Part shown: positions 26,417 through 37,778 of the stretch, in pieces
Layout: every line of letters starts with the position of its first letter
How positions within the stretch are numbered: position 1 is the first letter of the stretch
Assembly (NCBI RefSeq): GCF_014205215.1
Contig: NZ_JACHNC010000001.1
Location: 3,787,001 to 3,851,000, forward strand
DNA length: 64,000 bases
Reading direction: 5' to 3'
DNA from: Actinoplanes lobatus
GTDB lineage: Bacteria; Actinomycetota; Actinomycetes; Mycobacteriales; Micromonosporaceae
Notes under the pieces: generated by a model
What the model was told of the DNA's origin: nothing
The model's input: only the letters and a program-made list of their open reading frames with translations
Database searches by the model: none
Position numbers and translations under genes: made by a program

Positions 26417-27038
26417 GCGGCGGGACGCACTCCCGCATGACCGCGCGGATGTCGGTGTCGGTCGGCGGCTCGCCCAGTGAGCCGTTGTCCGGCCGGGCCC
26501 GCAGGCCGTCGATCACCAGCTCCAGATAGCGCTCGTAGAGACCGGGCCGGCAGTCGGCGCTGTGCTGCGCCAGCTCGGTGACCATCGCCATGATGATCGG
26601 GAAGTCGTGGAACCCGGCGTCGGCCCGGAGCGTGCCCTCGGCGTGCGCGCGCTCCATGATCTGCTCCAGCAGCGGCACGATCTGCTCGCCCGCCGTCTTG
26701 AAATGCTGCTCGTCCATGCTCAGTGCGGCGTCGCGCAGCCCGCGGTCGGACGCGTGCCAGCGCGCCGACGTGCGCAGGAAGCCGGTGAGCCCCTCCCAGG
26801 CGGACGGGGCGGCGAGCGCCTCCTCGGCGAGGGTCACGAGGTCCTCCAGCCGGTCGGTGAAGACCGCCTCGATCAGCTCCTCCTTGGTGGGGAAGCGGCG
26901 GTAGACCGTGCCCACGCCCACGCCCGCGTGGTGGGCCACGTCGTCGAGCGTGGCCGCGAAACCACGGGCCGCGAAGACCTCGTGGGCGGCGAAGAGGATC
27001 TTCTCCCGGTTGCGCTGAGCGTCGCGCCGAAGGGCCAT
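26397..27038 (-). CDS. TetR-family repressor of the adjacent DHA2 exporter
   Basis: 213 residues. HTH near the N-terminus: ATLDDVAHHAGVGVGTVYRRFPTK, about 30-53. The ligand domain contains HASDRGLRDAALSMDEQHF. It is divergent from an EmrB/QacA-type exporter, and the 100-bp gap carries two copies of AAGTGGAG-N7-CTCAACTT, an obvious pair of dimer sites. Start ATG 27038. Role as exporter repressor is inferred from layout and the operators. Confidence 0.92.
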   Translation of the reverse strand: MALRRDAQRNREKILFAAHEVFAARGFAATLDDVAHHAGVGVGTVYRRFPTKEELIEAVFTDRLEDLVTLAEEALAAPSAWEGLTGFLRTSARWHASDRGLRDAALSMDEQHFKTAGEQIVPLLEQIMERAHAEGTLRADAGFHDFPIIMAMVTELAQHSADCRPGLYERYLELVIDGLRARPDNGSLGEPPTDTDIRAVMRECVPPLRPSRT

Positions 27039-27056
27039 GTGGCCAAGCCTACAACT

Positions 27057-27119
27057 AAGTGGAGATGGTTCCTCAACTTCTGCTGCTAGCCTGCCGAAGT
27101 GGAGGACGTACCTCAACTT
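27057..27119. promoter_or_regulatory. paired TetR operators (two identical-arm inverted repeats)
   Basis: Copy 1 at 27057-27079 and copy 2 at 27097-27119 both read AAGTGGAG, seven variable bases, CTCAACTT. The spacers differ (ATGGTTC and GACGTAC), so the arms are conserved by selection rather than by simple duplication. Spacing is exactly 40 bp, close to four helical turns, between the TetR and exporter starts. Confidence 0.8.
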
Positions 27120-27138
27120 AGTCCCGGAAGGGTCCTGC

Positions 27139-28617
27139 ATGAGCAGCACCGTTATTGATCGGCCGCCGACCACCGGACGTGAGGCGGGGCGCTGGTGGGC
27201 GCTCGTGGTGCTCGCGCTGGCGCAGCTCATGGTCGTGCTGGACGCCACGATCGTGAACATCGCCCTGCCCACGGCCCAGGCCGACATCGGCTTCGACGAC
27301 CACGGCCGGCAGTGGGTGGTCACCGGTTACGCCCTCGCCTTCGGCAGCCTGCTGCTGCTCGGCGGCCGGCTCTCCGACTTCTTCGGCCGCAAGCGGATGT
27401 TCGTCATCGGCCTGATCGGGTTCGCCCTGGCCTCCGCGCTCGGCGGCGCCGCCGGCAGCCTGGAGCTGCTCATCGTGGCCCGCGCCCTCCAGGGCGTCTT
27501 CGGCGCCGCGCTGGCCCCCGCCGCGCTGTCGCTGCTGTCCACCACGTTCACCGAGCCGGCCGAGCGCGGCAAGGCGTTCGGCATCTTCGGCGCCATCTCC
27601 GGCGCGGGCGGCGGCATCGGCCTGCTGCTCGGCGGCGTGCTCACCGAGACCGTCTCCTGGCGCTGGTGCCTCTACGTCAACCTGGTGATCGCCGCGATCG
27701 CCGTGGCCGGCGCCTTCCTGAAGCTGCGGGACGAGCCGGTCCCCGCCCACGGCCGGATCGACGTCCCCGGCACGATCACCGCCGTCGCCGGCCTGGTCGC
27801 CCTCGTCTACGGCCTGGGCAACGCCGAGTCGGACGGCTGGACCGGCACCATGACCCTCGCCCCGATCATCGCCGGCCTGGTCCTGCTCACCGCCTTCGTG
27901 CTGATCGAGCGCCGCTCCACGCACCCGCTGCTGCCGCTGCGCGTCGTCCTCGACCGCAACCGCGGCGGCTCCTACGCCTCCATCGCGATCGCCGGCGCCG
28001 GCATGTTCGGCATCTTCCTCTTCCTCACCTACTACCTGGCCGGCATCCTCCAGTTCACCCCGATCGAGACCGGCCTGGCCTTCCTGCCGATGCTCGGCGC
28101 GGTGATGCTCACCGCCACCACCGGCGGATCGATGCTCGCTCCCAGGATCGGCCCGCGTCCGCTGGTCCCGGTCGGCGCCCTGATCGCGGCCGGCGGCATG
28201 ATCCTGCTGACCCGCCTCGAGCTCGACTCCACCTACGCCTCCGGCGTCCTGCCCGGTCTGATCATCATCGGCCTCGGCCTCGGCCTGGTCTTCGCGCCCA
28301 CCCAGAACGCCGCCACCTCCGGCGTCGAGCACCGTGACGCCGGCGTCGCCTCCGCGATGATCAACACGGTTCAGCAGATCGGCGGTTCCATCGGCACGGC
28401 GCTGCTCAGCTCGTTCGCCGCCACCGCCGCCGCCGACCACATGGCCGGCAAGGAGCCGACCCCGCTGGTCCAGGCCCAGGCCGCGCTGGAGAGCTACCAC
28501 ACGGTGTTCTGGTGGTCGGCCGGCTTCTTCGTCCTGGCCGCCGTCGTCGCCGCGGTGCTCTTCCGCACCGGCCCGCTCGACGTCGACCCGGACGCTCCGC
28601 CGGCCATGGCCCACTGA
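27139..28617 (+). CDS. DHA2-family (EmrB/QacA) MFS drug exporter, 14 TM
   Basis: 492 residues with about 14 hydrophobic segments. Motifs: LDATIVNIALPTAQADIG (motif D1 of DHA2), LLLLGGRLSDFFGRKRMF (motif A) and GPRPLVPVGALIAAGG. It would export hydrophobic drugs or an endogenous metabolite by proton antiport. Start ATG 27139 with GGAAGGG upstream. Controlled by the divergent TetR through the twin operators. Downstream is a long gene-free stretch. Confidence 0.92.
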   Translation: MSSTVIDRPPTTGREAGRWWALVVLALAQLMVVLDATIVNIALPTAQADIGFDDHGRQWVVTGYALAFGSLLLLGGRLSDFFGRKRMFVIGLIGFALASALGGAAGSLELLIVARALQGVFGAALAPAALSLLSTTFTEPAERGKAFGIFGAISGAGGGIGLLLGGVLTETVSWRWCLYVNLVIAAIAVAGAFLKLRDEPVPAHGRIDVPGTITAVAGLVALVYGLGNAESDGWTGTMTLAPIIAGLVLLTAFVLIERRSTHPLLPLRVVLDRNRGGSYASIAIAGAGMFGIFLFLTYYLAGILQFTPIETGLAFLPMLGAVMLTATTGGSMLAPRIGPRPLVPVGALIAAGGMILLTRLELDSTYASGVLPGLIIIGLGLGLVFAPTQNAATSGVEHRDAGVASAMINTVQQIGGSIGTALLSSFAATAAADHMAGKEPTPLVQAQAALESYHTVFWWSAGFFVLAAVVAAVLFRTGPLDVDPDAPPAMAH

Positions 28618-28808
28618 CGGCCCGGCCACGCTCTCCGGGGCCGGTCGCCCTCGGTTTCCGGTCCCGCGTTCCACCCTTTCCGGTACGAGCGGCGAAGCCC
28701 GCAAAAGCACAGCGGCCGCTCGCGGAGCACCACGCGAGCCGGGCGGGACACCGGGCCGCGGCGCGGCCGCCGGGCTGATGCGCGGGTCCATGTCCGGGCC
28801 GTGACAAA

Positions 28809-28847
28809 CGATGAGGTCACACGATCACTGATCGTGTGACCTCATCG
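28809..28847. terminator. 39-bp near-perfect palindrome (terminator or operator)
   Basis: Arms of 19 bp (CGATGAGGTCACACGATCA and its exact complement) flank a single C at 28828. No T-run follows, so it may act as a bidirectional hairpin terminator of the upstream exporter transcript or as a large operator. It lies 192 bp past the exporter stop. Confidence 0.6.
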
Positions 28848-28872
28848 CCGTCCTACGTGCACGCAACCCGAT

Positions 28873-28960
28873 GCCGGCGCACACGCGGCCCCGTTCGTGT
28901 GCCCGGTCCGGCCGGACGGCGCGGGTGGGCGTCCACGACCGGGGCCGTGTGTGCGCCGGC
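28873..28960. repeat. inverted repeat, 21-bp arms, 46-bp loop
   Basis: GCCGGCGCACACGCGGCCCC(G) at 28873-28893 pairs with 28940-28960 with one mismatch. The predicted stem would be extremely stable. It is upstream of the PFK promoter and has no coding explanation. Confidence 0.6.
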
Positions 28961-29142
28961 CGCCGGTTGCGGGGTGGGGGCGCACGACGGGGCGGGCCCG
29001 CGCGGGGCGGCCGGAACTGTGGGGAACGGGCACCGCGGCCGCGGCGCCCACCGTCGTTCCCGCAGCTCTCGGGCGGGACGCTGCGGCGCTGGGCGGGATC
29101 GGGGCGGTCCGCGCGAAAACAGTCCGGTTTCTGTGGGGCGCG

Positions 29143-29172
29143 TTCACCCCCGTCAGGTACGGCGACTAGAGT
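29143..29172 (+). promoter_or_regulatory. candidate promoter of pfp
   Basis: TTCACC (29143-29148), 18-bp spacer, TAGAGT (29167-29172), a sigma-70-like layout. It would give a leader of about 97 nt ending at the strong GGGGGAAG ribosome site before ATG 29276. Confidence 0.45.
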
Positions 29173-29275
29173 GCGATTGCGGGCCCGCCCCGGGCCGGCA
29201 ACGCTGCCGACGAAATCGTCCCTGGGGCCTCGACGGGCTATCCGCACTTCGCTACCCGATCCAGGGGGAAGAATA

Positions 29276-30304
29276 ATGCGTATCGGCGTGCTCACCGGTG
29301 GCGGCGACTGCCCCGGTCTCAACGCGGTCATCCGCGCCGTGGTCCGTAAGGGCGTGACCGCTTACGGTCACGAGTTCGTCGGCTTCCGCGACGGCTGGAA
29401 GGGCCCGCTGGAGGGTCTCACCAAGCCGCTCGGTATCGCTGAGGTCCGTGGCATCCTGCCCCGCGGCGGCACCATCCTGGGCTCCTCGCGCACCAACCCG
29501 TTCAAGATCGAGGGTGGCGTCGAGAAGATCAAGGCCAACCTGGCCGAGCAGGGCGTGGACGCGCTGGTCGCGATCGGCGGCGAGGACACCCTCGGCGTCG
29601 CGACCAAGCTGCACGACCTGGGCGTCAAGGTCGTCGGCGTGCCGAAGACGATCGACAACGACCTGAGCGGCACCGACTACACCTTCGGCTTCGACACCGC
29701 GGTCAACATCGCGATGGAGGCCATCGACCGGCTGCACACCACCGCCGAGTCGCACCACCGCACCCTGGTCGTCGAGGTCATGGGCCGCCACGCCGGCTGG
29801 ATCGCGCTGCACGCCGGCCTCGCCGGTGGCGCCAACGTGATCCTGCTGCCGGAGCGCCAGTTCGACGTCGAGCAGGTCGCCACCTACGTGACCAAGCGCT
29901 TCCAGGTGGAGTACGCGCCGATCGTCGTCGTCGCCGAGGGCGCCCAGCCGCTCGACGGCCAGATGGTGCTGCACAACCAGGAGCTGGACAACTTCGGCCA
30001 CGTCCGCCTCGGCGGCATCGGCCAGTGGCTGGCCGAGCAGCTGGAGGAGAAGACCGGCAAGGAGGCCCGTACGGTCGTCCTCGGTCACATCCAGCGCGGT
30101 GGCACCCCGACCGCGTTCGACCGGGTGCTCTCCACCCGCTTCGGCCTCCAGGCGATCGACGCCGTGCACGAGGGCGACTTCGGCAAGATGGTCGCGCTGA
30201 AGGGCACCGACGTCGTCCGGATCCCGCTGATCGAGGGCACCGGCGAGCTGAAGACCGTTCCGCTCGAGCGGTACGAAGAGGCCGAGGTCTTCTTCGGCAG
30301 CTGA
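29276..30304 (+). CDS. pfp: phosphofructokinase with pyrophosphate-type active-site residues
   Basis: 342 residues, group A phosphofructokinase. Motifs: GVLTGGGDCPGLNAVIR, AIGGEDTLGVA, GVPKTIDNDLSGTDYTFGFD (catalytic TIDND), EVMGRHAGWIA, GHIQRGGTPTAFDR. By the E. coli numbering, position 104 is Asp (GGED against GGDG) and position 124 is Lys (PKTIDND against PGTIDND). Asp104/Lys124 is the known signature for PPi as phosphoryl donor, as in the Amycolatopsis methanolica enzyme. It would work reversibly in glycolysis and gluconeogenesis. Start ATG 29276 with GGGGGAAG. Donor choice is inference; a Gly104 ATP enzyme is ruled out by sequence. Confidence 0.9.
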   Translation: MRIGVLTGGGDCPGLNAVIRAVVRKGVTAYGHEFVGFRDGWKGPLEGLTKPLGIAEVRGILPRGGTILGSSRTNPFKIEGGVEKIKANLAEQGVDALVAIGGEDTLGVATKLHDLGVKVVGVPKTIDNDLSGTDYTFGFDTAVNIAMEAIDRLHTTAESHHRTLVVEVMGRHAGWIALHAGLAGGANVILLPERQFDVEQVATYVTKRFQVEYAPIVVVAEGAQPLDGQMVLHNQELDNFGHVRLGGIGQWLAEQLEEKTGKEARTVVLGHIQRGGTPTAFDRVLSTRFGLQAIDAVHEGDFGKMVALKGTDVVRIPLIEGTGELKTVPLERYEEAEVFFGS

Positions 30305-30313
30305 TCCATCGGT

Positions 30314-30345
30314 GAATGCCGGGGGCCGTCCGGTCCCCGGCATTC
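30314..30345 (+). terminator. hairpin after pfp
   Basis: GAATGCCGGGG (30314-30324), 10-nt loop, CCCCGGCATTC (30335-30345); perfect 11-bp arms, starting 9 nt past the stop. No U-tract follows. Confidence 0.7.
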
Positions 30346-30354
30346 CGCGTTCTA

Positions 30355-30388
30355 CCGGGCCGGCTGCCGGCACTGGCAGCCGGCCCGG
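30355..30388 (+). terminator. second hairpin between pfp and proC
   Basis: CCGGGCCGGCTGCC (30355-30368), loop GGCACT, GGCAGCCGGCCCGG (30375-30388); perfect 14-bp arms. It ends 22 nt before the proC TTG, so it could also shape the proC leader. Confidence 0.65.
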
Positions 30389-30410
30389 AACCAAGATCGA
30401 GGAGTCTGCG

Positions 30411-31259
30411 TTGCCCAAGCAAACCGTCGCGGTCCTCGGGGCCGGCAAGATGGGTGAACTCGTCCTCTCCGGCCTGCTCCGCTCCGGCTGGCCCGCCGAG
30501 CGGCTGCTGGTCACCGTCCGCCGGGCGGCCCGCGGCACCGAGCTGGCCGAACGGTACGGCGTGACGATCGTCGACAACGCGGACGCCGTCAGCCGGGCCG
30601 ACATCCTGGCCATCGGGGTGAAGCCACAGGACGCGGGCGTGCTCCTCGACGAGATCGGCGGGAAGATCTCGGCCGACAAGCTGGTCGTGTCGCTCTGCGC
30701 CGGCCTGCCCACCAGCTTCTTCGCCGCCCGGCTGCCGGAGGGCACCCCGGTCGTCCGGGTCATGACGAACACCCCGGCGCTGGTCGACCAGGCGATGACC
30801 GCGATCTCGGCGGGCCCGCACGCCGACGGCGAGCACCTGGCCATCGCCGAGGAGATGTTCAAGCCGCTCGGCGTGACCATCCGGGTGCCCGAGTCGCAGC
30901 AGGACGCGGTCACCGCGCTCTCCGGTTCCGGCCCGGCCTACTTCTACCTGCTGGTCGAGGCGATGATCGACGCCGGCGTCCTGCTCGGCCTGCCCCGCCA
31001 GGTGGCGCACGAGCTGATCGTGCAGACCGCGATCGGCTCGTCCGTGATGCTGCGCGACTCGGGCGAGCACCCGGTCAAGCTCCGCGAGGCGGTCACCTCC
31101 CCGGCCGGCACCACCATCGCCGCCATCCACGAGCTGGAGAAGCACGGCGTCCGGGCAGCCATCCTGGGCGCCTTGGAGGCCGCCCGCAACAGAGCCCGCG
31201 AGATCGCTGAGTCAGCTGGCTCCGCTTCGCTCCGCGGCAAAACGCCTGATAACCGGTGA
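30411..31259 (+). CDS. proC: pyrroline-5-carboxylate reductase
   Basis: 282 residues. Last step of proline synthesis (P5C to proline with NAD(P)H). Rossmann loop VAVLGAGKMGELVLSGLL, VKPQDAGVLLDEI, RVMTNTPALVDQAMTAI and the C-terminal signature TALSGSGPAYFYLLVEAMIDA. Start TTG 30411 (MPKQTVAVLGAG), with GAGGAG six bases upstream; an ATG at 30312 would read through both hairpins and is rejected. The tail ASLRGKTPDNR is unusual and coded by the left arm of a large inverted repeat. Confidence 0.93.
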   Translation: MPKQTVAVLGAGKMGELVLSGLLRSGWPAERLLVTVRRAARGTELAERYGVTIVDNADAVSRADILAIGVKPQDAGVLLDEIGGKISADKLVVSLCAGLPTSFFAARLPEGTPVVRVMTNTPALVDQAMTAISAGPHADGEHLAIAEEMFKPLGVTIRVPESQQDAVTALSGSGPAYFYLLVEAMIDAGVLLGLPRQVAHELIVQTAIGSSVMLRDSGEHPVKLREAVTSPAGTTIAAIHELEKHGVRAAILGALEAARNRAREIAESAGSASLRGKTPDNR

Positions 31260-31337
31260 CGAGGCAGGTGATTTCCCGCCGCCAGAAACCCCGCTGGCGT
31301 CGGCAAATCACTTGCCTCGTCACCGGCGGCGTTTTGC
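31237..31337. repeat. 101-bp three-tier palindrome overlapping the proC 3' end
   Basis: GCAAAACGCC (31237-31246) pairs perfectly with 31328-31337. The 22-bp arm at 31253-31274 (GGTGACGAGGCAGGTGATTT core) pairs with 31305-31326 with one mismatch. CGCCAG/CTGGCG (31280-31285 and 31294-31299) closes an inner stem. It could be a terminator or a REP/MITE-like element; the first 23 bp are coding for proC. Confidence 0.75.
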
Positions 31338-31397
31338 GGGAATGCTGAGTGCACCGCCGTAGGGGTGAGAGTGGCTGTTCTGTGATGAGGTGGACCG

Positions 31398-31568
31398 GCG
31401 ATCTCCGCCCGGAAGCGCCTCGCGGGCGGGCAAGCGCGGGTGAAGGTAACCACGCGTGATCTTGGACGTTATCCCACCGGATTTGGTGGCCAAACGTCCA
31501 AGATCGCGAAGGCGCGCGAAGGCGCGCGTGAGGGTGCGATCTCCGCCCGGAAGTGCCTCGCGGGCGGG
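31398..31568. repeat. 33-bp direct repeat pair
   Basis: Copies at 31398-31430 and 31536-31568 share GCGATCTCCGCCCGGAAG, then C or T, then GCCTCGCGGGCGGG; one mismatch in 33 bp, offset 138 bp. Each copy has a small internal stem (CCCG...CGGG). The hairpin at 31458-31505 lies between them. Confidence 0.7.
31458..31505. terminator. 48-nt stem-loop
   Basis: GATCTTGGACGTT (31458-31470) and AACGTCCAAGATC (31493-31505) form 13 perfect pairs; after a 3x3 internal loop CCACC pairs with GGTGG around GGATTT. Could terminate transcription from either side. Confidence 0.65.
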
Positions 31569-31650
31569 ACCGGGCAGTGAGATCGCGGTGCGCCACGGGA
31601 CGGCGTCGATTGCGGTCGGGGACGGCCGGTCCCGTACCGGAAACGGGTTT

Positions 31651-32328
31651 TCAATACCAGATGGCGATGCGGCTGCCGTTCTCCTCTTCCGGGGGGCTGG
31701 GGTGGCTGAGGGCCGTGCCGGTGGCGACGCGATGCGCGGTCCACGCGACGGCGGCCGCGTCCAGGACGTCGTCGGGTGGCGCCTGACCGGCCGGGCCGAG
31801 GCGTTCCGGCAGGACGATGCCGTTGCGGGCCAGGAGTTCACGGCGGCGCGCCTGGCCGCTCCATGTCTTTTTTGCGTGGGCGAGCGGCTCGCCGGCCATG
31901 GTCCGGAAGGACAGCTCCGGGTGGGCCTCGAAGAGCAGGCCGGGGTGGCGTTCCCAGATGGCGTTCGCCTCGAGCAGTTTGGGGCGCAGGGCCCAGGACT
32001 GCCGGCTCAGGCCGGCCCCGGTCAGCTCGCGGCAGAGGCGGTTCGCCGAGGTGAAGTCGCCCTCCTGCCAGACGGCGCGGGGCGGCACCCGGAAGACGCT
32101 GCCGCGGCGTGGCCCGAGCTGGTCGGCGGCCAGGGTGTCGGCGGCGCGCCAGCGGTCCGGGAGCATGCCGAGGGGGATGTCCACGCCGATGACGGCGGCG
32201 CCGGAGCTGCCGGCCACGATCTCGTAGAGGGTGGCGGCCAGCACCGCGCGCCCGAAGGCGCCGTCGCGCAATTCGACGCCGACCCAGCCGAGCGCGTACG
32301 CGTCGACCCCGATGACGTGAATGCTCAT
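31651..32328 (-). CDS. DUF429 (RNase H-fold, predicted nuclease) protein
   Basis: 225 residues. N-terminal VIGVDAYALGWVGVEL and the second strand AAVIGVDIPLGML carry the acidic residues of the RNase H-like fold; FRVPPRAVW and RPKLLEANAIWE are DUF429-like, and PDDVLDAAAVAWTAHRV holds the C-terminal Asp. Activity is predicted only. Start ATG 32328 overlaps the gpx TGA (ATGA), so it is translated from the gpx transcript. Confidence 0.8.
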   Translation of the reverse strand: MSIHVIGVDAYALGWVGVELRDGAFGRAVLAATLYEIVAGSSGAAVIGVDIPLGMLPDRWRAADTLAADQLGPRRGSVFRVPPRAVWQEGDFTSANRLCRELTGAGLSRQSWALRPKLLEANAIWERHPGLLFEAHPELSFRTMAGEPLAHAKKTWSGQARRRELLARNGIVLPERLGPAGQAPPDDVLDAAAVAWTAHRVATGTALSHPSPPEEENGSRIAIWY

Positions 32329-32798
32329 CGATGCGGCAGCAGCTTCTCGATCGTCGCGATCAGCTCGCCGTCGTCCGGCGTGGTGCCGGGGGAGAAGCGG
32401 GCGGCGACCGTCCCGTCCGGGGCGACCACGAACTTCTCGAAGTTCCACTCGATGTCGCCGCCGTCACCGATCAGCTCCCGGTAGAGCGGGTGCCGGCCGG
32501 GTCCGTTGACCTCGACCTTCTCGGTCACCGGGAAGGTGACGCCGTAGTCGACCCGGCAGAACTGCTCGATCTCGGTCGCGGTGCCGGGTTCCTGGCCGCC
32601 GAACTGGTTGCAGGGAACGCCGACCAGCACCAGGCCACGGTCGCGGTAGTTTTCGTAGAGTTTCTGCAATGCGCTGTACTGCGGGGTCAGGCCGCAGCGA
32701 GAGGCCACATTGACCACCAGCACGACCGATCCGCGGTAACGGTCCAATTCGGTCGCGCCACCGGTGAGGGCGCCAATGCTGACGTCGAAGATGGTCAT
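32325..32798 (-). CDS. glutathione-peroxidase-family thiol peroxidase
   Basis: 157 residues. Peroxidatic Cys in NVASRCGLTPQY, the conserved GVPCNQFGGQEPG (Gln and possible resolving Cys) and IEWNFEKFVV (Trp-Asn). It is the Cys, not Sec, form; actinobacteria lack glutathione, so thioredoxin is the likely reductant (inference). Start ATG 32798. First gene of a two-gene unit with DUF429. Divergent from the chitinase. Confidence 0.93.
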   Translation of the reverse strand: MTIFDVSIGALTGGATELDRYRGSVVLVVNVASRCGLTPQYSALQKLYENYRDRGLVLVGVPCNQFGGQEPGTATEIEQFCRVDYGVTFPVTEKVEVNGPGRHPLYRELIGDGGDIEWNFEKFVVAPDGTVAARFSPGTTPDDGELIATIEKLLPHR

Positions 32799-32873
32799 GA
32801 GCGAAGACTACTGGGTGTGTCTGCTCGATTGCACCCCGTCGTGCCCGCCGGGCTTTTGTTAAAGAGACCTTAA

Positions 32874-32947
32874 AGGTGTTCACCTGGCTTGACTGGTGTT
32901 AATCGATGTGACTACGGTCTCTTCATCCAATTCTTTGGAAAGTTTCC
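32874..32947 (+). promoter_or_regulatory. chitinase promoter with two dyads
   Basis: TTGACT (32889-32894), 18-bp spacer, TACGGT (32913-32918). AGGTG-TT-CACCT (32874-32885) abuts the -35 upstream. GGAAA-G-TTTCC (32937-32947) lies about 12-22 bp past the expected transcription start, a position where a repressor would block elongation. Confidence 0.6.
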
Positions 32948-32969
32948 TAACTGTCGAGGAGACATCCCC

Positions 32970-36917
<3,948 letters not shown>

Positions 36918-36943
<26 letters not shown>

Positions 36944-37778
36944 GCAGGGCGATGTCCGCCGCGTGCCCCTCGTGCTCCACGGTCGGCGTCTCCACGATGA
37001 TCGGCACCCCGGCGGTGGCCGGATGCGCGAACAGCTCCGCGAACGGCGCCGACCCGATCCGGCCCTTGCCGATCGTCTCGTGCCGGTCCCGGGTCGAACC
37101 GCACTCGTCCTTCGAGTCGTTCGCGTGGACGAGCTGCAACCGGCCCGGCCCCACCGCGGCGAGCAGCGCGTCCAGCGTCGCCGTCATGCCGCCCGGGGTG
37201 GCCAGGTCGTGCCCGGCCGCCCAGGCGTGGCAGGTGTCGAAGCAGACGCCCATCCACGGGTGGTTCTCCACCGCCGCGAGGTAGGGCTCCAGGTCCTGCA
37301 CCTTCGACGCCAGGCTGCGGCCGCCGCCCGCGCTCGGCTCCACCAGCAGCCGGGGCAGGCCCTCGGCGGACGCCCGGTCGAGCAGTGGCAGCAGCGCCTC
37401 GCGCAGTTGGTGCAGCGCCTTGCCGGCGTGCGACTCGTCGACCGAGCTGCCCGCGTGGTAGACGACCGCGGTCGCGCCGATCGCCCTACCGCGCAGCAGG
37501 GCGTGCTCCAGCGTGGCGACCGACCGCTCCACCGTCAGCTCGGTCGGCGAACCCAGGTTCACCAGCAGCGACGCGTGAATGTACGCGGGCAGGTCCCGCT
37601 CTCCGATCCCGTCCCGGAACAGGGTGTCCTGCTTCGGGTCGCCGGCCGGCAGCGCCCAGCCACGGGAGTTGGAGACGTACACCTGAAGGGTTTCCGAGCC
37701 CGCCGCGTCGACGTAGGGGAGGGCGGCCTTGGCCAGCCCTCCCGACGTCTTCGTGTGCGAACCGATCCGATGGCTCAC
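36918..37778 (-). CDS. nfo: endonuclease IV (AP endonuclease)
   Basis: 286 residues, TIM-barrel xylose-isomerase-like. Three-zinc ligands in YHAGSSVDESH, LLVEPSAGGGR, VCFDTCHAWAAGHD, VHANDSKDECGS, DRHETIGKGRIG and IIVETPT. Incises abasic sites in base-excision repair. GTG 37778 overlaps the pknL TGA (GTGA), so translation is coupled to the kinase, an odd pairing. Much longer in-frame extensions upstream are shadows of the kinase. Confidence 0.92.

Larger units (their letters stand above)
28618..29275. other. 658-bp gene-free interval upstream of pfp
   Basis: No convincing CDS: the open frames here are Arg/Pro-rich translations without family resemblance. It contains a 39-bp palindrome (28809-28847), a long inverted repeat (28873-28960), a very G-rich stretch (28960-29030), a candidate promoter (29143-29172) and a ~97-nt leader for the PFK gene. 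Confidence 0.6.
31260..31650. other. 391-bp gene-free, repeat-rich interval
   Basis: Between proC and the convergent DUF429 gene. Holds the right part of the 101-bp palindrome, a 33-bp direct repeat pair and a strong 48-nt hairpin. No coding sequence with family resemblance was found on either strand. Confidence 0.6.

Noticed and set aside
28825..29331. Open frame (168 codons) on the minus strand upstream of pfp
   Set aside because: Overlaps the pfp start, is Arg/Pro-rich, has no ribosome site or domain, and is interrupted by the inverted repeat.
32878..32888. PHO-box-like GTTCACCTGGC upstream of the chitinase
   Set aside because: PhoP boxes need at least two 11-bp units; the flanking 11-mers do not match, so a single half-match is not convincing.
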